Assembly: GCA_002716125.1 (NCBI GenBank)
Contig: PAZH01000041.1
Span: 1-55,687 of the forward strand
From: Rhodospirillaceae bacterium
GTDB lineage: Bacteria > Pseudomonadota > Alphaproteobacteria > UBA8366
Direction of reading: 5' to 3'
DNA length: 55,687 nucleotides
Positions 1-8,460 of this stretch are shown piece by piece (the stretch's first letter is position 1; the number at the start of each line of letters is the position of its first letter). Position numbers and translations under genes: made by a program. The notes beneath the pieces are model-generated. The model made no database searches. It had not been told where the DNA came from and was given only the letters and a program-made list of their open reading frames with translations.

Positions 1-37
1 GTGCAAACCTGCGGCGGACCCGCGAAAGGAGACCATT

Positions 38-730
38 ATGATCACCACCCACGCCTACGAAGACCACGGCCACGCACAATACGATTGGCTGGATACGCGC
101 CATCACTTCAGTTTCGCACGCTACTATGATCCGAAAAAGATGGGCTTCGGTGCGCTCCGCGTCATCAACGACGATCGCATCAAGGCGGGTGCCGGCTTTG
201 AACCCCACCCCCACCGCGACATGGAGATCATCACCTATGTACGCCAAGGCGCGATTACCCACCAAGACAATCAGGGCAATCAAGGCCGGACGGTCGCCGG
301 CGATGTACAGGTGATGAGTGCGGGAACCGGCATCTATCACTCGGAATACAATCTCGAGGATGAAGAGACGCGCATTTTCCAAATCTGGATCGAACCGAAC
401 CTGCGCGGCGTCCAACCGCGATGGAACACCCATACTTTCCCGGACGAGCCCATCACAGATGCCCTCCCGCTCCTCGTCGCCGGAGATGGCAGCGCTCCGC
501 TCGCGATCCATCAAGACGCCCGCATCTATGGTGGCAAACTCCGGGCCGGAACGACTCTGACGCACCCGGTGAACGGCCCGACCTATTTCGTCATTTCGCA
601 AGGCGAGATATTGGTGAATGGCGAGACGCTAAAAGAAGGCGACGGCGCGGAGATCGTGGATATCGCCGCGGTTGAGATTCAAGCGCAAACAGACGCCGAG
701 ATGCTCGCGATCGAGGTGCCACGACACTAA
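38..730 (+). CDS. Pirin family protein (bicupin)
   Basis: A 230-residue pirin homologue, the usual length for the short bacterial (YhhW-type) pirins. The N-terminal cupin carries the metal ligands in canonical spacing: His57 and His59 in the FEPHPHRDMEII stretch, then His101 and Glu103 in AGTGIYHSEYN. In the family these hold a non-haem Fe(II), and some members oxidise flavonols such as quercetin; others act as redox-sensing partners. The start is ATG with an AAAGGAG ribosome site 8 bases upstream. The C-terminal cupin (from about residue 125) has no obvious ligand set, as is normal. The next gene on the same strand lies 129 bases away, so it is probably monocistronic. The substrate cannot be read from sequence. 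Confidence 0.93.
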   Translation: MITTHAYEDHGHAQYDWLDTRHHFSFARYYDPKKMGFGALRVINDDRIKAGAGFEPHPHRDMEIITYVRQGAITHQDNQGNQGRTVAGDVQVMSAGTGIYHSEYNLEDEETRIFQIWIEPNLRGVQPRWNTHTFPDEPITDALPLLVAGDGSAPLAIHQDARIYGGKLRAGTTLTHPVNGPTYFVISQGEILVNGETLKEGDGAEIVDIAAVEIQAQTDAEMLAIEVPRH

Positions 731-859
731 TCGTTGCTGACGTGATCTCACTTCCCCCATTCCCATGCAGCGAATCTTCATTACAATCTTCGCCAAAATT
801 CGGGCGGCATAAAAACCGGCGGACCGGTGGCCGCTTCCTGCGATGTGGAGGAGAACTTT

Positions 860-2197
860 ATGGCCAAGGATAAGCTCAATCTCGAATTCACCGCTTCTCA
901 AGCGGAGACCGTCGATGCCTTCAACCGGGCAATGGACGACTACATGCTGTTTTCGGGCGAGCCTGTCGGGCGATTGTTGGAGACAGCGGAAGTCGATCCA
1001 GATTTCGTCATGGGGTATTGCTTGACGGGTTGCTTGCGGCTGTTCGGCGGTGTCGGGGCGACGCATCCCCGGGTGAGTTTAGAGTTGCGGGCGGCGAAGG
1101 CCCGGCGAAGCCGAGCCAATCCGCGCGAGCAAGCACATATCGATGCGTTCGAGACGGCGGCGTCCGGTGAAATGAGCCGGGCCGGCCGCATGTGGGACGA
1201 TATCCTCTCCGAATATCCCCACGACATGATGGCCGCGAAATGCGCACACGAGGCCTATTTTCTCGTCGGCGAGGCACGGAACCTTCGTAAATCGGTGATG
1301 AACATTTTGCCGGAGTGGGACGAGAGCGTGCCCTATTACAGCTATCTCCTCGGCATGGGCGCTTTTGGTCTCGAGGAAGCGGGCGATTACGAGGAGGCCG
1401 AAAAGATGGGCCGCCGCGCCGTCGAGTTGGAGCCGCGCGACGGTTGGGCCGTGCACGCGGTGGCCCACACGCTCGAGATGCAGGGGCGCTGCAGCGAGAA
1501 CGTTGAATGGCTGGAGAGTACCGTGGACGATTGGCGCGGGGCCGTCTGGTTGAGCGGCCATCTCTGGTGGCACCTTTGCCTGCCGCTGCTCGAAGATGAA
1601 CAATTCGACCGGGTGTTCGATATCTTCGACGCCCGCATCGCCAATTGCGACGAGGACATGGTCACTCGCTTGATGGACGGCACCTCCCTCCTCTGGCGGC
1701 TGGAGACGTTAGGCCTCGACGTCGGCGATCGCTGGGAAGGATTGGCGGACAAATGGCAACGCCACGCGGACGAGCACGCTCTCGCTTTCACCGACGCGCA
1801 TTATGCAATGACGATGGCGGCTGCCGACAAACAGCGTTCCGTTCGCCGCTTCCTGCAAAGCCAACACGCCTTCGTCGAAGTTGATGACAGCACCAACGGA
1901 CAAATAATCGAACGGGTCGGGCTTGGCCTTTGCGAAGGGATGATCGCTTATCGCGAAGAAGACTACGCGAGGGCAGCGGACAAGATCGCGCCGATCGCCG
2001 GCGAAGTGTGGCGGATCGGCGGTAGTAACGCGCAACGCGATGTGTTCCGACTCACGCTCACGGATGCATTACTGAAAGCCGGGCGCTATCAAGAAGCGCA
2101 CGACATTCTGGCGCCGCTCGCCGCCGATACGCCGACACCGTCGCGCAAAGCTGAGCTTGAGACGGCATTGGAAGGTTTGCGCCAGAGCGCAGCGTAG
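860..2197 (+). CDS. Tetratricopeptide repeat protein, TTC38-like
   Basis: A 445-residue soluble protein of helix-turn-helix repeats. I chose ATG at 860 because GGAGGAGAAC lies just upstream; the frame is open back to 827 but without a good ribosome site. The recognisable parts are the N-terminal SQAETVDAFNRAMDDYM, a central TPR run (GDYEEAEKMGRRAVELEPRDGWAVHAVAHTLEMQG, here split in two pairs of helices) and the conserved WLSGHLWWHLCLPLLE segment typical of the TTC38 family shared by bacteria and animals. The molecular role of that family is not established; TPRs usually mediate protein contacts. No signal peptide or membrane segment is visible. A REP-like repeat cluster follows immediately after the stop. 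Confidence 0.85.
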   Translation: MAKDKLNLEFTASQAETVDAFNRAMDDYMLFSGEPVGRLLETAEVDPDFVMGYCLTGCLRLFGGVGATHPRVSLELRAAKARRSRANPREQAHIDAFETAASGEMSRAGRMWDDILSEYPHDMMAAKCAHEAYFLVGEARNLRKSVMNILPEWDESVPYYSYLLGMGAFGLEEAGDYEEAEKMGRRAVELEPRDGWAVHAVAHTLEMQGRCSENVEWLESTVDDWRGAVWLSGHLWWHLCLPLLEDEQFDRVFDIFDARIANCDEDMVTRLMDGTSLLWRLETLGLDVGDRWEGLADKWQRHADEHALAFTDAHYAMTMAAADKQRSVRRFLQSQHAFVEVDDSTNGQIIERVGLGLCEGMIAYREEDYARAADKIAPIAGEVWRIGGSNAQRDVFRLTLTDALLKAGRYQEAHDILAPLAADTPTPSRKAELETALEGLRQSAA

Positions 2198-2198
2198 C

Positions 2199-2295
2199 CC
2201 TTCGAGACGGCGCTGGTGCGCCTCCTAAGGGTGAGGAATCTTTTACAAGGGTCCTCATCCTGAGCCCGTCAAAGGATGAGCCCGTCGAAGGATAG
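2199..2295. repeat. REP-like palindromic repeat cluster
   Basis: The gap between the converging TPR and YtoQ genes is almost entirely repeat-like. The first part (about 2199-2240) contains CCTTCGAGACGGCGC and GCGCCTCCTAAGGGTGAGG, the arms of a palindrome resembling alphaproteobacterial REP/RPE elements. The second part holds CCTCATCCTGAGCCCGTC (2253-2270), forming a CATCCT/AGGATG inverted repeat, and two tandem copies of TGAGCCCGTCRAAGGAT (2261-2277 and 2277-2293, R = A then G). A third, diverged copy of the same 17-mer lies at 3696-3712. Such elements sit between genes and can form mRNA-end hairpins. Confidence 0.7.
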
Positions 2296-2304
2296 CGGTG
2301 CCTC

Positions 2305-2763
2305 TTACAGCTTGCCCGTAATCGTATAGTCGAGAATTTTTACGACCTGCTCAGGCGTCTCGGCCACGGCTTGCGCGGCGCCGTCGACTTCCTTCAGCGC
2401 ATGCGTTAGGCCTTCGTCGTGCAATGTGATGATCGGCTTGCCGAGAGCGGCCGCGAAACCCGCGTCGAAAGCGGCATTCCATTGCCGGTACTTGTCGCCG
2501 AAGCGCACAACGACAACGTCGGAGCGTTCGATCATGGTCCGCGTGCGAATTGCGTTGACCTTAGCGCCCTTGTGATCCTTCCAGAACGGATTGTCTTCCT
2601 GACCCAAGATATTCACGCCGCAATCGTCCGACGATTCGTGATCGGTGACCGGCGAGACGAAGTCGATCGGCAGCCCCGCCCCTTTCGAGCCGTCGCTGAT
2701 GCGTTCGCGCCAATCCGTATGAATTTCGCCAGAGAGATAGACCGTCCAGTTTTGCTGCGCCAT
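2305..2763 (-). CDS. YtoQ family protein
   Basis: A 152-residue protein that I recognise as the YtoQ family from WTVYLSGEIHTDWRE at the N-terminus, the DFVSPVTDHESSDDCG segment and the FGDKYRQWNAAFDAGFA motif. The fold is probably related to nucleoside 2-deoxyribosyltransferase-like proteins (YLSGEIHTDWR resembles their substrate loop, QWNAAFDAG their Glu/Asp helix), but the function of YtoQ is not known. Length matches the family. The gene is divergent from the SDR gene at 2873, leaving a 109-base shared promoter region, and converges on the TPR gene across the REP-like cluster. Confidence 0.88.
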   Translation of the reverse strand: MAQQNWTVYLSGEIHTDWRERISDGSKGAGLPIDFVSPVTDHESSDDCGVNILGQEDNPFWKDHKGAKVNAIRTRTMIERSDVVVVRFGDKYRQWNAAFDAGFAAALGKPIITLHDEGLTHALKEVDGAAQAVAETPEQVVKILDYTITGKL

Positions 2764-2872
2764 GCCGCTGCTCCTAAAATGCAGGTTATTGCCGGTCTTG
2801 CCCTTTGCCTCCGGCTACGGGACGTTATTTTGTTCATAATTGCCGAGGATTAAAGGGGACAAAGGAAAGAAA

Positions 2873-3643
2873 ATGAGCGGATTGTTGGACGGAAATCTGG
2901 CCGTGGTCACAGGGGGTGCATCCGGTATCGGAGAGGCCATTGCAAAAGGCTATGCGAAAGAAGGCGCCCACATCGTTATCCTCGATAACAATCTCGAAGG
3001 CGCGGCCGCGGTCGTGAAGGAGATCCTCGACGAGGGCGGCGAAGCGTGGAGCTTCAAGCTCGATGTCACGAACCGCAACCAGTGCCGCGAGTTGGCGGGC
3101 CAGGTCGCCGAGAAAATCGGCCAAACCTCGATCCTCGTGAACAATGCTGGCATCAACCGCCGGAACGCTTTCACTGCGGACGCGGACGACGTGACGCAGG
3201 ACTGGGACGATATCATCGGCATCAATTTGAGCGGGGTCTTCAACGTCACCCATGCCTTCGTCGATCAGCTCCGCGCGACAAAAGGGCGGATCGTCAACAT
3301 CGGCTCGATCCAATCCTTTCTCCATGTTCGCACGCCGAATTCACCGGCCTATACGACCTCCAAACATGGCGTGCTCGGCTTCACGAAAGCACTGGCCGCG
3401 GAACTCGGCAAAGATGGTGTCCGGGTCAACGCGATCGGTCCCGGCTTGATCGAAACGCCGCTGAACGAAAACGCGCGCGCCAACAATCCGGAGCTCATTC
3501 AGACCTTCATGGATCACACGCCGCTCGGCCGCACCGGCAAGCCGGAGGATATCGTGGGCCCCGCCATATTCCTGGCTTCCGACATGTCGGCCTATGTGTC
3601 GGGCGGCATCATCATGGCAGACGGCGGTTACCGGACGGTTTAG
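2873..3643 (+). CDS. SDR family oxidoreductase
   Basis: A classical short-chain dehydrogenase/reductase of 256 residues. The nucleotide-binding TGGASGIG is at 13-20, the NNAG motif at 90-93, and the catalytic Ser145-Tyr160-Lys164 are all present. Asp at the end of beta2 (HIVILDNN) favours NAD(H) over NADP(H). The upstream in-frame ATG at 2840 is rejected because ATG 2873 has AAAGGAAAG just ahead and starts the conserved MSGLLDG N-terminus. The C-terminus SGGIIMADGGYRTV is typical. The substrate cannot be told; neighbours give no pathway hint. A REP-like copy follows about 50 bases after the stop. Confidence 0.92.
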   Translation: MSGLLDGNLAVVTGGASGIGEAIAKGYAKEGAHIVILDNNLEGAAAVVKEILDEGGEAWSFKLDVTNRNQCRELAGQVAEKIGQTSILVNNAGINRRNAFTADADDVTQDWDDIIGINLSGVFNVTHAFVDQLRATKGRIVNIGSIQSFLHVRTPNSPAYTTSKHGVLGFTKALAAELGKDGVRVNAIGPGLIETPLNENARANNPELIQTFMDHTPLGRTGKPEDIVGPAIFLASDMSAYVSGGIIMADGGYRTV

Positions 3644-3682
3644 GCTCACTTCAACCTTCGCACGGCGCTCATTTGCATGAGA

Positions 3683-3712
3683 GAGACCCTCATCCTGAGC
3701 CTGTCGAAGGAT
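3683..3712. repeat. REP-like repeat, second locus
   Basis: CCCTCATCCTGAGCCTGTCG followed by AAGGAT repeats the second element of the 2199-2295 cluster (one C-to-T change in the core). It lies between converging genes, as the first locus does, and its last base is the first base of the minus-strand stop codon of the 130-residue gene that starts at 4104. This suggests the element inserted right at, or formed, the end of that gene. Confidence 0.65.
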
Positions 3713-4104
3713 TAATCGATTTCGAGATCGAACGTGTCCACCACATCGGGGTGGGTAACGCGGGCCAGCAGGGTCAGCATGGCAAGCTGCGCGTCCAAGC
3801 TCTCGCCGCTGTCGATGGCGAGACGGAGCCGGTTCTCGACCTCGTCCGCAGCGGCAACGTCATTAACGTCCGCGTAGTCATCACGGCCCAACATGCAATA
3901 AGCCACCATTGGGGCCGCCTTCTCACAGCTGGTATCGATGTCCGCGATCTTCCCGCCATCGTTTTCGCGCAACAGCTTGATCACAGCGATCTTCACGGAA
4001 TCGGGCACCAAGGCCGGGTGAATACCGGCGTCGCGCAACGCGTCGCTCAAGCGATGCACCTCCTTCGGCCGACCCCGAATGCCAAAAACGCTGAGAATAT
4101 CCAT
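3712..4104 (-). CDS. Conserved hypothetical protein, 130 aa
   Basis: I do not recognise a family. The 130-residue product begins MDILSVFGIRGRPKEV and is acidic and mostly helical, with no signal peptide, membrane segment or metal motif. Two Cys (near 60 and 71) are isolated. Its stop codon coincides with the edge of a REP-like repeat, so the C-terminus may have been altered by that element. It is the last gene of a possible minus-strand run with the broken DUF3179 gene (38 bases upstream) and the tandem decarboxylase-like gene. Coding status is supported by the clean frame and sensible amino-acid composition rather than by homology. Confidence 0.6.
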   Translation of the reverse strand: MDILSVFGIRGRPKEVHRLSDALRDAGIHPALVPDSVKIAVIKLLRENDGGKIADIDTSCEKAAPMVAYCMLGRDDYADVNDVAAADEVENRLRLAIDSGESLDAQLAMLTLLARVTHPDVVDTFDLEID

Positions 4105-4142
4105 AGCGCTAACATGGGATATTCAGATACGGAATGCTACCG

Positions 4143-5525
4143 CTACTTCGCACCCTCATAATACGCTGCCTTCGGCTTGTAGCCCGACCAGGCAAACCAG
4201 AAGGCGATATGGCCGGGCAGGCGTTCGAGTTTTTGCCCATCCGGGCCGACGAGCGCGTCTTCCGTAATCCGCCATTCACCGGCGTCCGTTCGCAGGCGGT
4301 CGATCCGGGGGGTATCGAAATCGAAGGATGCACCGTCTGACTTATAGCCCCGAACGGTCCGGGATTTCGAATCGCCGACAAGCACAACCGCCATATCACC
4401 GACCTTGTCGTTGATCACCTTCCCACCGTCGAAGGCCTTCAAGGGCCACGCCTTCTCTGCACTACCCGCCCGCAACGCAAAGACGTAGTCCTTCTGGTTC
4501 AACCGTTTATCGTCGGTCACAGCCGGAAACATCAAATTCGGACTCGTAAAGTACTCGCCGTACGCCGCACCCGGTTGATACGGACGTTCGTACCCCGTAT
4601 CCGTCGACAAAACTTTCGTGTTCGGATGTTGTTTCTTCCACGCGCCCCAAGAGACCGTGGCAACGGGCAGGACCTTCAATTCGATGCCGCTGCCTGTCAG
4701 TTTGCCGACAACGGGCCGCCCAATGAATTGGTTCCAGAGCGATTTGGTCTCATGATCGTACATCAGCTTATTGGACCGGTAGAGCAGCCCGGAGGAGCCG
4801 AACTTAAACGGCTTCTTACGTCCCTCCACGGTCGAATCAAATAGGATGCCCGAAGCGCAAAGGGTGCAATACGCCAGGGTGACGTATTTCCCGCCAACCT
4901 TGTCGTTGAACATTTCATGCCAATCCATGAAACGCAGCGGATAGGCGCGCACGTCGCCGTTGATCGCAACACCGAAGACCAATTCCTCGTCCGTCATAAA
5001 ACTCGCTTCGCTGGCTGCGATATGTTTCGGAAAATCGAGCGAAGGGATGCCGGTCAGCGCTTTAACGCCGCCCCAGACAACTTCCTCCAGACGAATTTCA
5101 TGGTCGATGCCGCGCCATAAGAGCTGGCGATAGTTCGGATCGATTCCCGCCAGCACGCCGGCCTTAAACACGTCGAATTCGTGAAAGGGTTTGATCTCGG
5201 GATGTTGCTGCTGCCACTCCATCCATTTATGCCAATCGGCACCGAAGTTCTCACCGGCAAGATCTGTGAGAGCCTTTGCGAGCTCCGCCTCTCCGCCCCG
5301 GCCGTATCGAGCTTTGACGATGAGCGCGGCGACCATGTCTTTTTTTGCCACGGGAGACAATTCGGCGCAGCACCTCGGAATAGAGAACCTGATCCGGCGT
5401 CATCATCGCGCGGGCGAGGAACTCTTCATCCGTAATATTTTGCGGGGTGGTCGGCTGAGCAAACACCGGTGTGGCGAAAAAGAACAAATGGGGGCCGCCA
5501 GCATACTCAATCTTTTGAGGCGCAT
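4143..5525 (-). pseudogene. DUF3179 protein, split by two homopolymer indels
   Basis: The intact body (5360 down to 4143, about 400 codons) is a DUF3179 protein: LAYCTLCASGILFDS, FGSSGLLYRSNKLMYDHET and the ending GHIAFWFAWSGYKP are family landmarks. The family function is unknown. The N-terminus lies in other frames. ATG 5525 has AAAGGAG 6 bases upstream and starts a signal peptide (MRLKRLSMLAAP); one base added to the C5 run (plus-strand G5 at 5490-5494) joins it to LFFFATPVFAQ and on through DEEFLARAMMTPDQVLYSEV. A second shift at the A7 run (plus-strand T7 at 5340-5346; one A fewer gives SRGKKDMVAALIVKARYGR) joins that to the body. With both repaired this is a normal exported protein. Either the assembly has two homopolymer errors or the gene is decaying. 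Viewed alone the body would be called 4143-5360. Confidence 0.85.
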
Positions 5526-5616
5526 CCGAAACTCCTTTAATTTGCCGTAGAGGATGAGCCTTAAGCGAAGGCTAATGTAAACACACGGCTCTTAAAGTTG
5601 TCGTGATCCTGCCGCC

Positions 5617-6390
5617 TTATTCCGCCGCATCCGCCTGCCGCGCCGCTTGCATCAGCATTGGACCGCCTTCCGTCAGTGCGTGCATGCCAAGAACGCTGAC
5701 GCATTGGAAGACCTCCATGATCTCCTCTTTGGTCGCACCGTGCTCAAGCGCATTGCGGATGTGAATGCGCGATCCCTCCTTGTGAAGGTGCGTCGTCGCC
5801 GTATCGATCGCGATATAAATAAATTCTTTGATTTTCGGCTCGAGGGTACCCGTCTTCCATGGCACGGATGAAAACTCGACATAGGCTTCGAAGAAATCAG
5901 GACTGAGCTTCAGCATGTCGTCCCAGAACGGACTCCAATATCCGCGGTTCTTGATGAATTCCTCTTTGAGACCGTTCTCGTAATCGCCATATTCGATGTT
6001 GTCGATTTCGTCGCCACGCCCCATGTCGCGCAACTCTTCCATCAAGATCGGTACGCCAAGCGTGCACGTGTGAATACCGAGCACACTGGTCAGTTCCAGG
6101 ACTTCCATGATCTCGTCCCGCGTCGCGCCGAGCGCCAATGCGTTCTTCATATGCAAGTCCAGGCCCCGCAGATAGAGATGTGTCGTCGACGCATCAATCG
6201 CGATGTAAATGAATTCGCGAACCTTCGGATCCAAATGGCCGTTTTTTGCGGGGACCGACGAGAAATTGGTATACGCGGAGAAAAAATCCGCATCGAGCTC
6301 AAGCACGTCCTGCCAAAAATCGCCCCAGTACCCCCTGTTCTTAATAAACTCGTCCTTCAATGCTTGTTGCTTGGGCGAGAGATCGGTCAT
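5617..6390 (-). CDS. Tandem carboxymuconolactone decarboxylase-like protein
   Basis: A 257-residue protein made of two homologous halves. LKDEFIKNRGYWGDFW and EFIYIAIDASTTHL in the first half recur as LKEEFIKNRGYWSPFW and EFIYIAIDTATTHL about 132 residues later, and each ends in an LGATRDEIMEV/HGATKEEIMEV helix. That is the CMD/AhpD fold, normally one domain per gene. The Cys-X-X-Cys of AhpD-type reductases is absent in both halves (TTHL at that place), so a disulfide reductase role is unlikely and a decarboxylase or hydro-lyase role is more plausible. It is divergent from the hydrolase-monooxygenase pair at 6492-8460, which may share its pathway. Confidence 0.88.
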   Translation of the reverse strand: MTDLSPKQQALKDEFIKNRGYWGDFWQDVLELDADFFSAYTNFSSVPAKNGHLDPKVREFIYIAIDASTTHLYLRGLDLHMKNALALGATRDEIMEVLELTSVLGIHTCTLGVPILMEELRDMGRGDEIDNIEYGDYENGLKEEFIKNRGYWSPFWDDMLKLSPDFFEAYVEFSSVPWKTGTLEPKIKEFIYIAIDTATTHLHKEGSRIHIRNALEHGATKEEIMEVFQCVSVLGMHALTEGGPMLMQAARQADAAE

Positions 6391-6491
6391 TTTTGTTCCT
6401 CCGTACGGCGTTGCTAACGCGACACACCAGAATACCTATTCAGTAAGGTACAACGGGCTGATTGTCAGCCAAGGGAACGTGAGTAACACCC

Positions 6492-7292
6492 ATGCCGGAA
6501 GCGGAAAGCGGCGGGATATTCGAGCGCAAAACGATCGACATCGCCGGTGTCAAATTGGAGATTCATGAGGCGGGTGCGGGTCCGACGCTGCTCTATCTAC
6601 ATGCTGGGGGCGGTTTCCGCCCCTCACATCCGGCCATGCCCTTGCTGGCGAAAAACTATAGAGTTATCGCCCCGTCGCATCCGGGTTTCGGTCGCTCGAG
6701 CCTGCCGAACTGGATGAACAGCGTCGACGATTACGCGCATGTCTATCTCGAACTGCTGCAGCGGCTCAATTTATCGGACGTGCTGCTGATTGGCGCCTCG
6801 ATCGGCGGATGGACGGCCGCCGAGCTCGCTACAAAGAGCACGGCGCGCCTATCCCGCCTTGTCTTGATCGGCGCGCCCGGCATCAAGGTCGGCCCGCGTG
6901 ATAAACTGGATATCCCGGACGTCTTCGCCATGGCGCCGGCGGAGTTCGAGAATCGGCTTTTCCATAACCCGGAAAAATATCATCCAGATTTCTCAAACAT
7001 GAGCGACGAAGAACTCTCGATCGTCGCCCGGAACAGGCAAACCTTGGCGTTGATCGCTTGGGAACCTTATCTGCACAATCCCAAACTGAAACACCGTCTT
7101 CAGATGATCGACATTCCGACCATGATGATCCGCGGAACGCATGACGGCTTGATTTCCAACGAATACGCACAGGCTTACGCCAACCTCATCCCGGGCTGCG
7201 TCTATGCCGAGATTCCCGAGGCGGGACACGCACCCGATATCGAACAAGCCACCGGTATTGTCGAAACACTCACGCAGTGGATGGAGAATTAA
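6492..7292 (+). CDS. Alpha/beta hydrolase
   Basis: A 266-residue soluble alpha/beta hydrolase. The oxyanion region LLYLHAGGGF, the strand-turn VIAPSHPGFGRS, the nucleophile elbow GASIGG (Ser near residue 98) and the catalytic His in EAGHAPDIEQ near the C-terminus are visible; the acid is probably the Asp of IRGTHDGL. It resembles meta-cleavage-product hydrolases and lactonases. Its stop is separated from the next ATG by a single base, so it is co-transcribed and probably translationally coupled with the luciferase-like monooxygenase. A hydrolase after a flavin monooxygenase is a common pairing for ring or ester opening. Confidence 0.9.
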   Translation: MPEAESGGIFERKTIDIAGVKLEIHEAGAGPTLLYLHAGGGFRPSHPAMPLLAKNYRVIAPSHPGFGRSSLPNWMNSVDDYAHVYLELLQRLNLSDVLLIGASIGGWTAAELATKSTARLSRLVLIGAPGIKVGPRDKLDIPDVFAMAPAEFENRLFHNPEKYHPDFSNMSDEELSIVARNRQTLALIAWEPYLHNPKLKHRLQMIDIPTMMIRGTHDGLISNEYAQAYANLIPGCVYAEIPEAGHAPDIEQATGIVETLTQWMEN

Positions 7293-7293
7293 G

Positions 7294-8460
7294 ATGCGCA
7301 TCTGGCACTTCAGTGAGACCGCCTATCCGCATTTGCCGCCTGAGGACGAGTACGAGTCCGTCCGTGTTTCGATGCCAAATCGATACTACGACCCGCAGAT
7401 CGGACACGAACTTTATCAAGAACGCATCGACGAGTGGTGTCTCGCGGACGAACTCGGCATCGACATCATGATCAACGAGCATCATCAGACGCCGACCTGC
7501 GTCGATCCGGCCGCGCCAATCATGACCGGAATCTTGGCCCGCCTGACGAAGAATGCGCGTCTTCTCATCCTTGGCAATCCGATTGCCAACCGCCGCCAAC
7601 CGGTCCGCGTAGCCGAAGAGATGGCGATGGTCGACGTCATGTCGAAAGGCCGGCTGGAATGCGGGTTCGTGCGCAGCGTCCCCTATGAAATCGCACCGGC
7701 AAACAGCAATCCGGTCCGAATGGTCGAGCGGATGTGGGAAGCCCACGACCTGATCGTGAAGGCCTGGACCAGCCACGACGGTCCTTTCACATTTGAAGGC
7801 GAGTTCTTCCATCATCGCATGGTGAACATCTGGCCCCGCCCCTATCAGCAACCGCATCCGCCAATTTGGGTGACGTCGCTCAGCACCGGAAACTCCGCCG
7901 AGATCGCGCGTCGCGGATATACGCTTGGTACCTTCCTGACCGGATACGAAAAAACGCCCGCCATATTCGAGGCGTATCGAAACGCCTATCGAGAAGCCGG
8001 TCACGGCGATGATGTCCCCCAGGAGAAGCTCGGCTATAGCGGCCTCATTTTTGTCGGTGAAACGGAGGAAGAAGGCCGTGCGGGCGGACAACACCTCCTT
8101 TGGTATCTCAGCCACAACAAACTTCCGATGCATTTCCGCAATCCGCCCGGCTACGCCAGCATCGACGCCAATGTCATGGCCCTCAAGGGTGGGCAGATCG
8201 GCGTCCGGCGAGAAGGTTGGGTCCCCGATCTCGACGATCAAATGGAGAAGGGTGTCGTCTTCTGCGGCACACCGGACCAAGTCTACGATCAGTTAAAGAA
8301 GTTCTACGATCACGTCGGCGGGTTCGGAAATCTTCTCTCGATGGGCCAAGCGGGACACCTCTCGCACGCCGACACGTGCAAGAGCCTCAAGCTGCTTGCC
8401 AACGAAGTCTATCCGCGCCTCAAAGAGCTCAGTAAATCGAAATCGATCGCCGCAGCCTAA
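7294..8460 (+). CDS. LLM class flavin-dependent oxidoreductase
   Basis: A 388-residue luciferase-like (bacterial luciferase/alkanesulfonate monooxygenase) flavoprotein. Typical features are the N-terminal beta strand MRIWHFSETAYPHLP, ELGIDIMINEHHQTP (the family His pair), VAEEMAMVDVMSKGRLECGF and the PPIWVTSLSTGNSAEIARRG flavin-phosphate region. Such enzymes use FMNH2 from a partner reductase to oxygenate organic substrates; no reductase is encoded here. ATG 7294 follows the upstream hydrolase stop by one base; the frame is open further upstream but only inside that gene. The 3' end overlaps the converging LysR-type gene by four bases. Confidence 0.92.
   Translation: MRIWHFSETAYPHLPPEDEYESVRVSMPNRYYDPQIGHELYQERIDEWCLADELGIDIMINEHHQTPTCVDPAAPIMTGILARLTKNARLLILGNPIANRRQPVRVAEEMAMVDVMSKGRLECGFVRSVPYEIAPANSNPVRMVERMWEAHDLIVKAWTSHDGPFTFEGEFFHHRMVNIWPRPYQQPHPPIWVTSLSTGNSAEIARRGYTLGTFLTGYEKTPAIFEAYRNAYREAGHGDDVPQEKLGYSGLIFVGETEEEGRAGGQHLLWYLSHNKLPMHFRNPPGYASIDANVMALKGGQIGVRREGWVPDLDDQMEKGVVFCGTPDQVYDQLKKFYDHVGGFGNLLSMGQAGHLSHADTCKSLKLLANEVYPRLKELSKSKSIAAA

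Noticed and set aside
3046..4161. 371-codon plus-strand frame
   Set aside because: Out-of-frame reading of the SDR gene continued through the REP-like repeat and antisense to the 130-residue gene.
7270..8280. 336-codon open frame on the minus strand
   Set aside because: Antisense shadow of the luciferase-like monooxygenase gene, with an unnatural composition.
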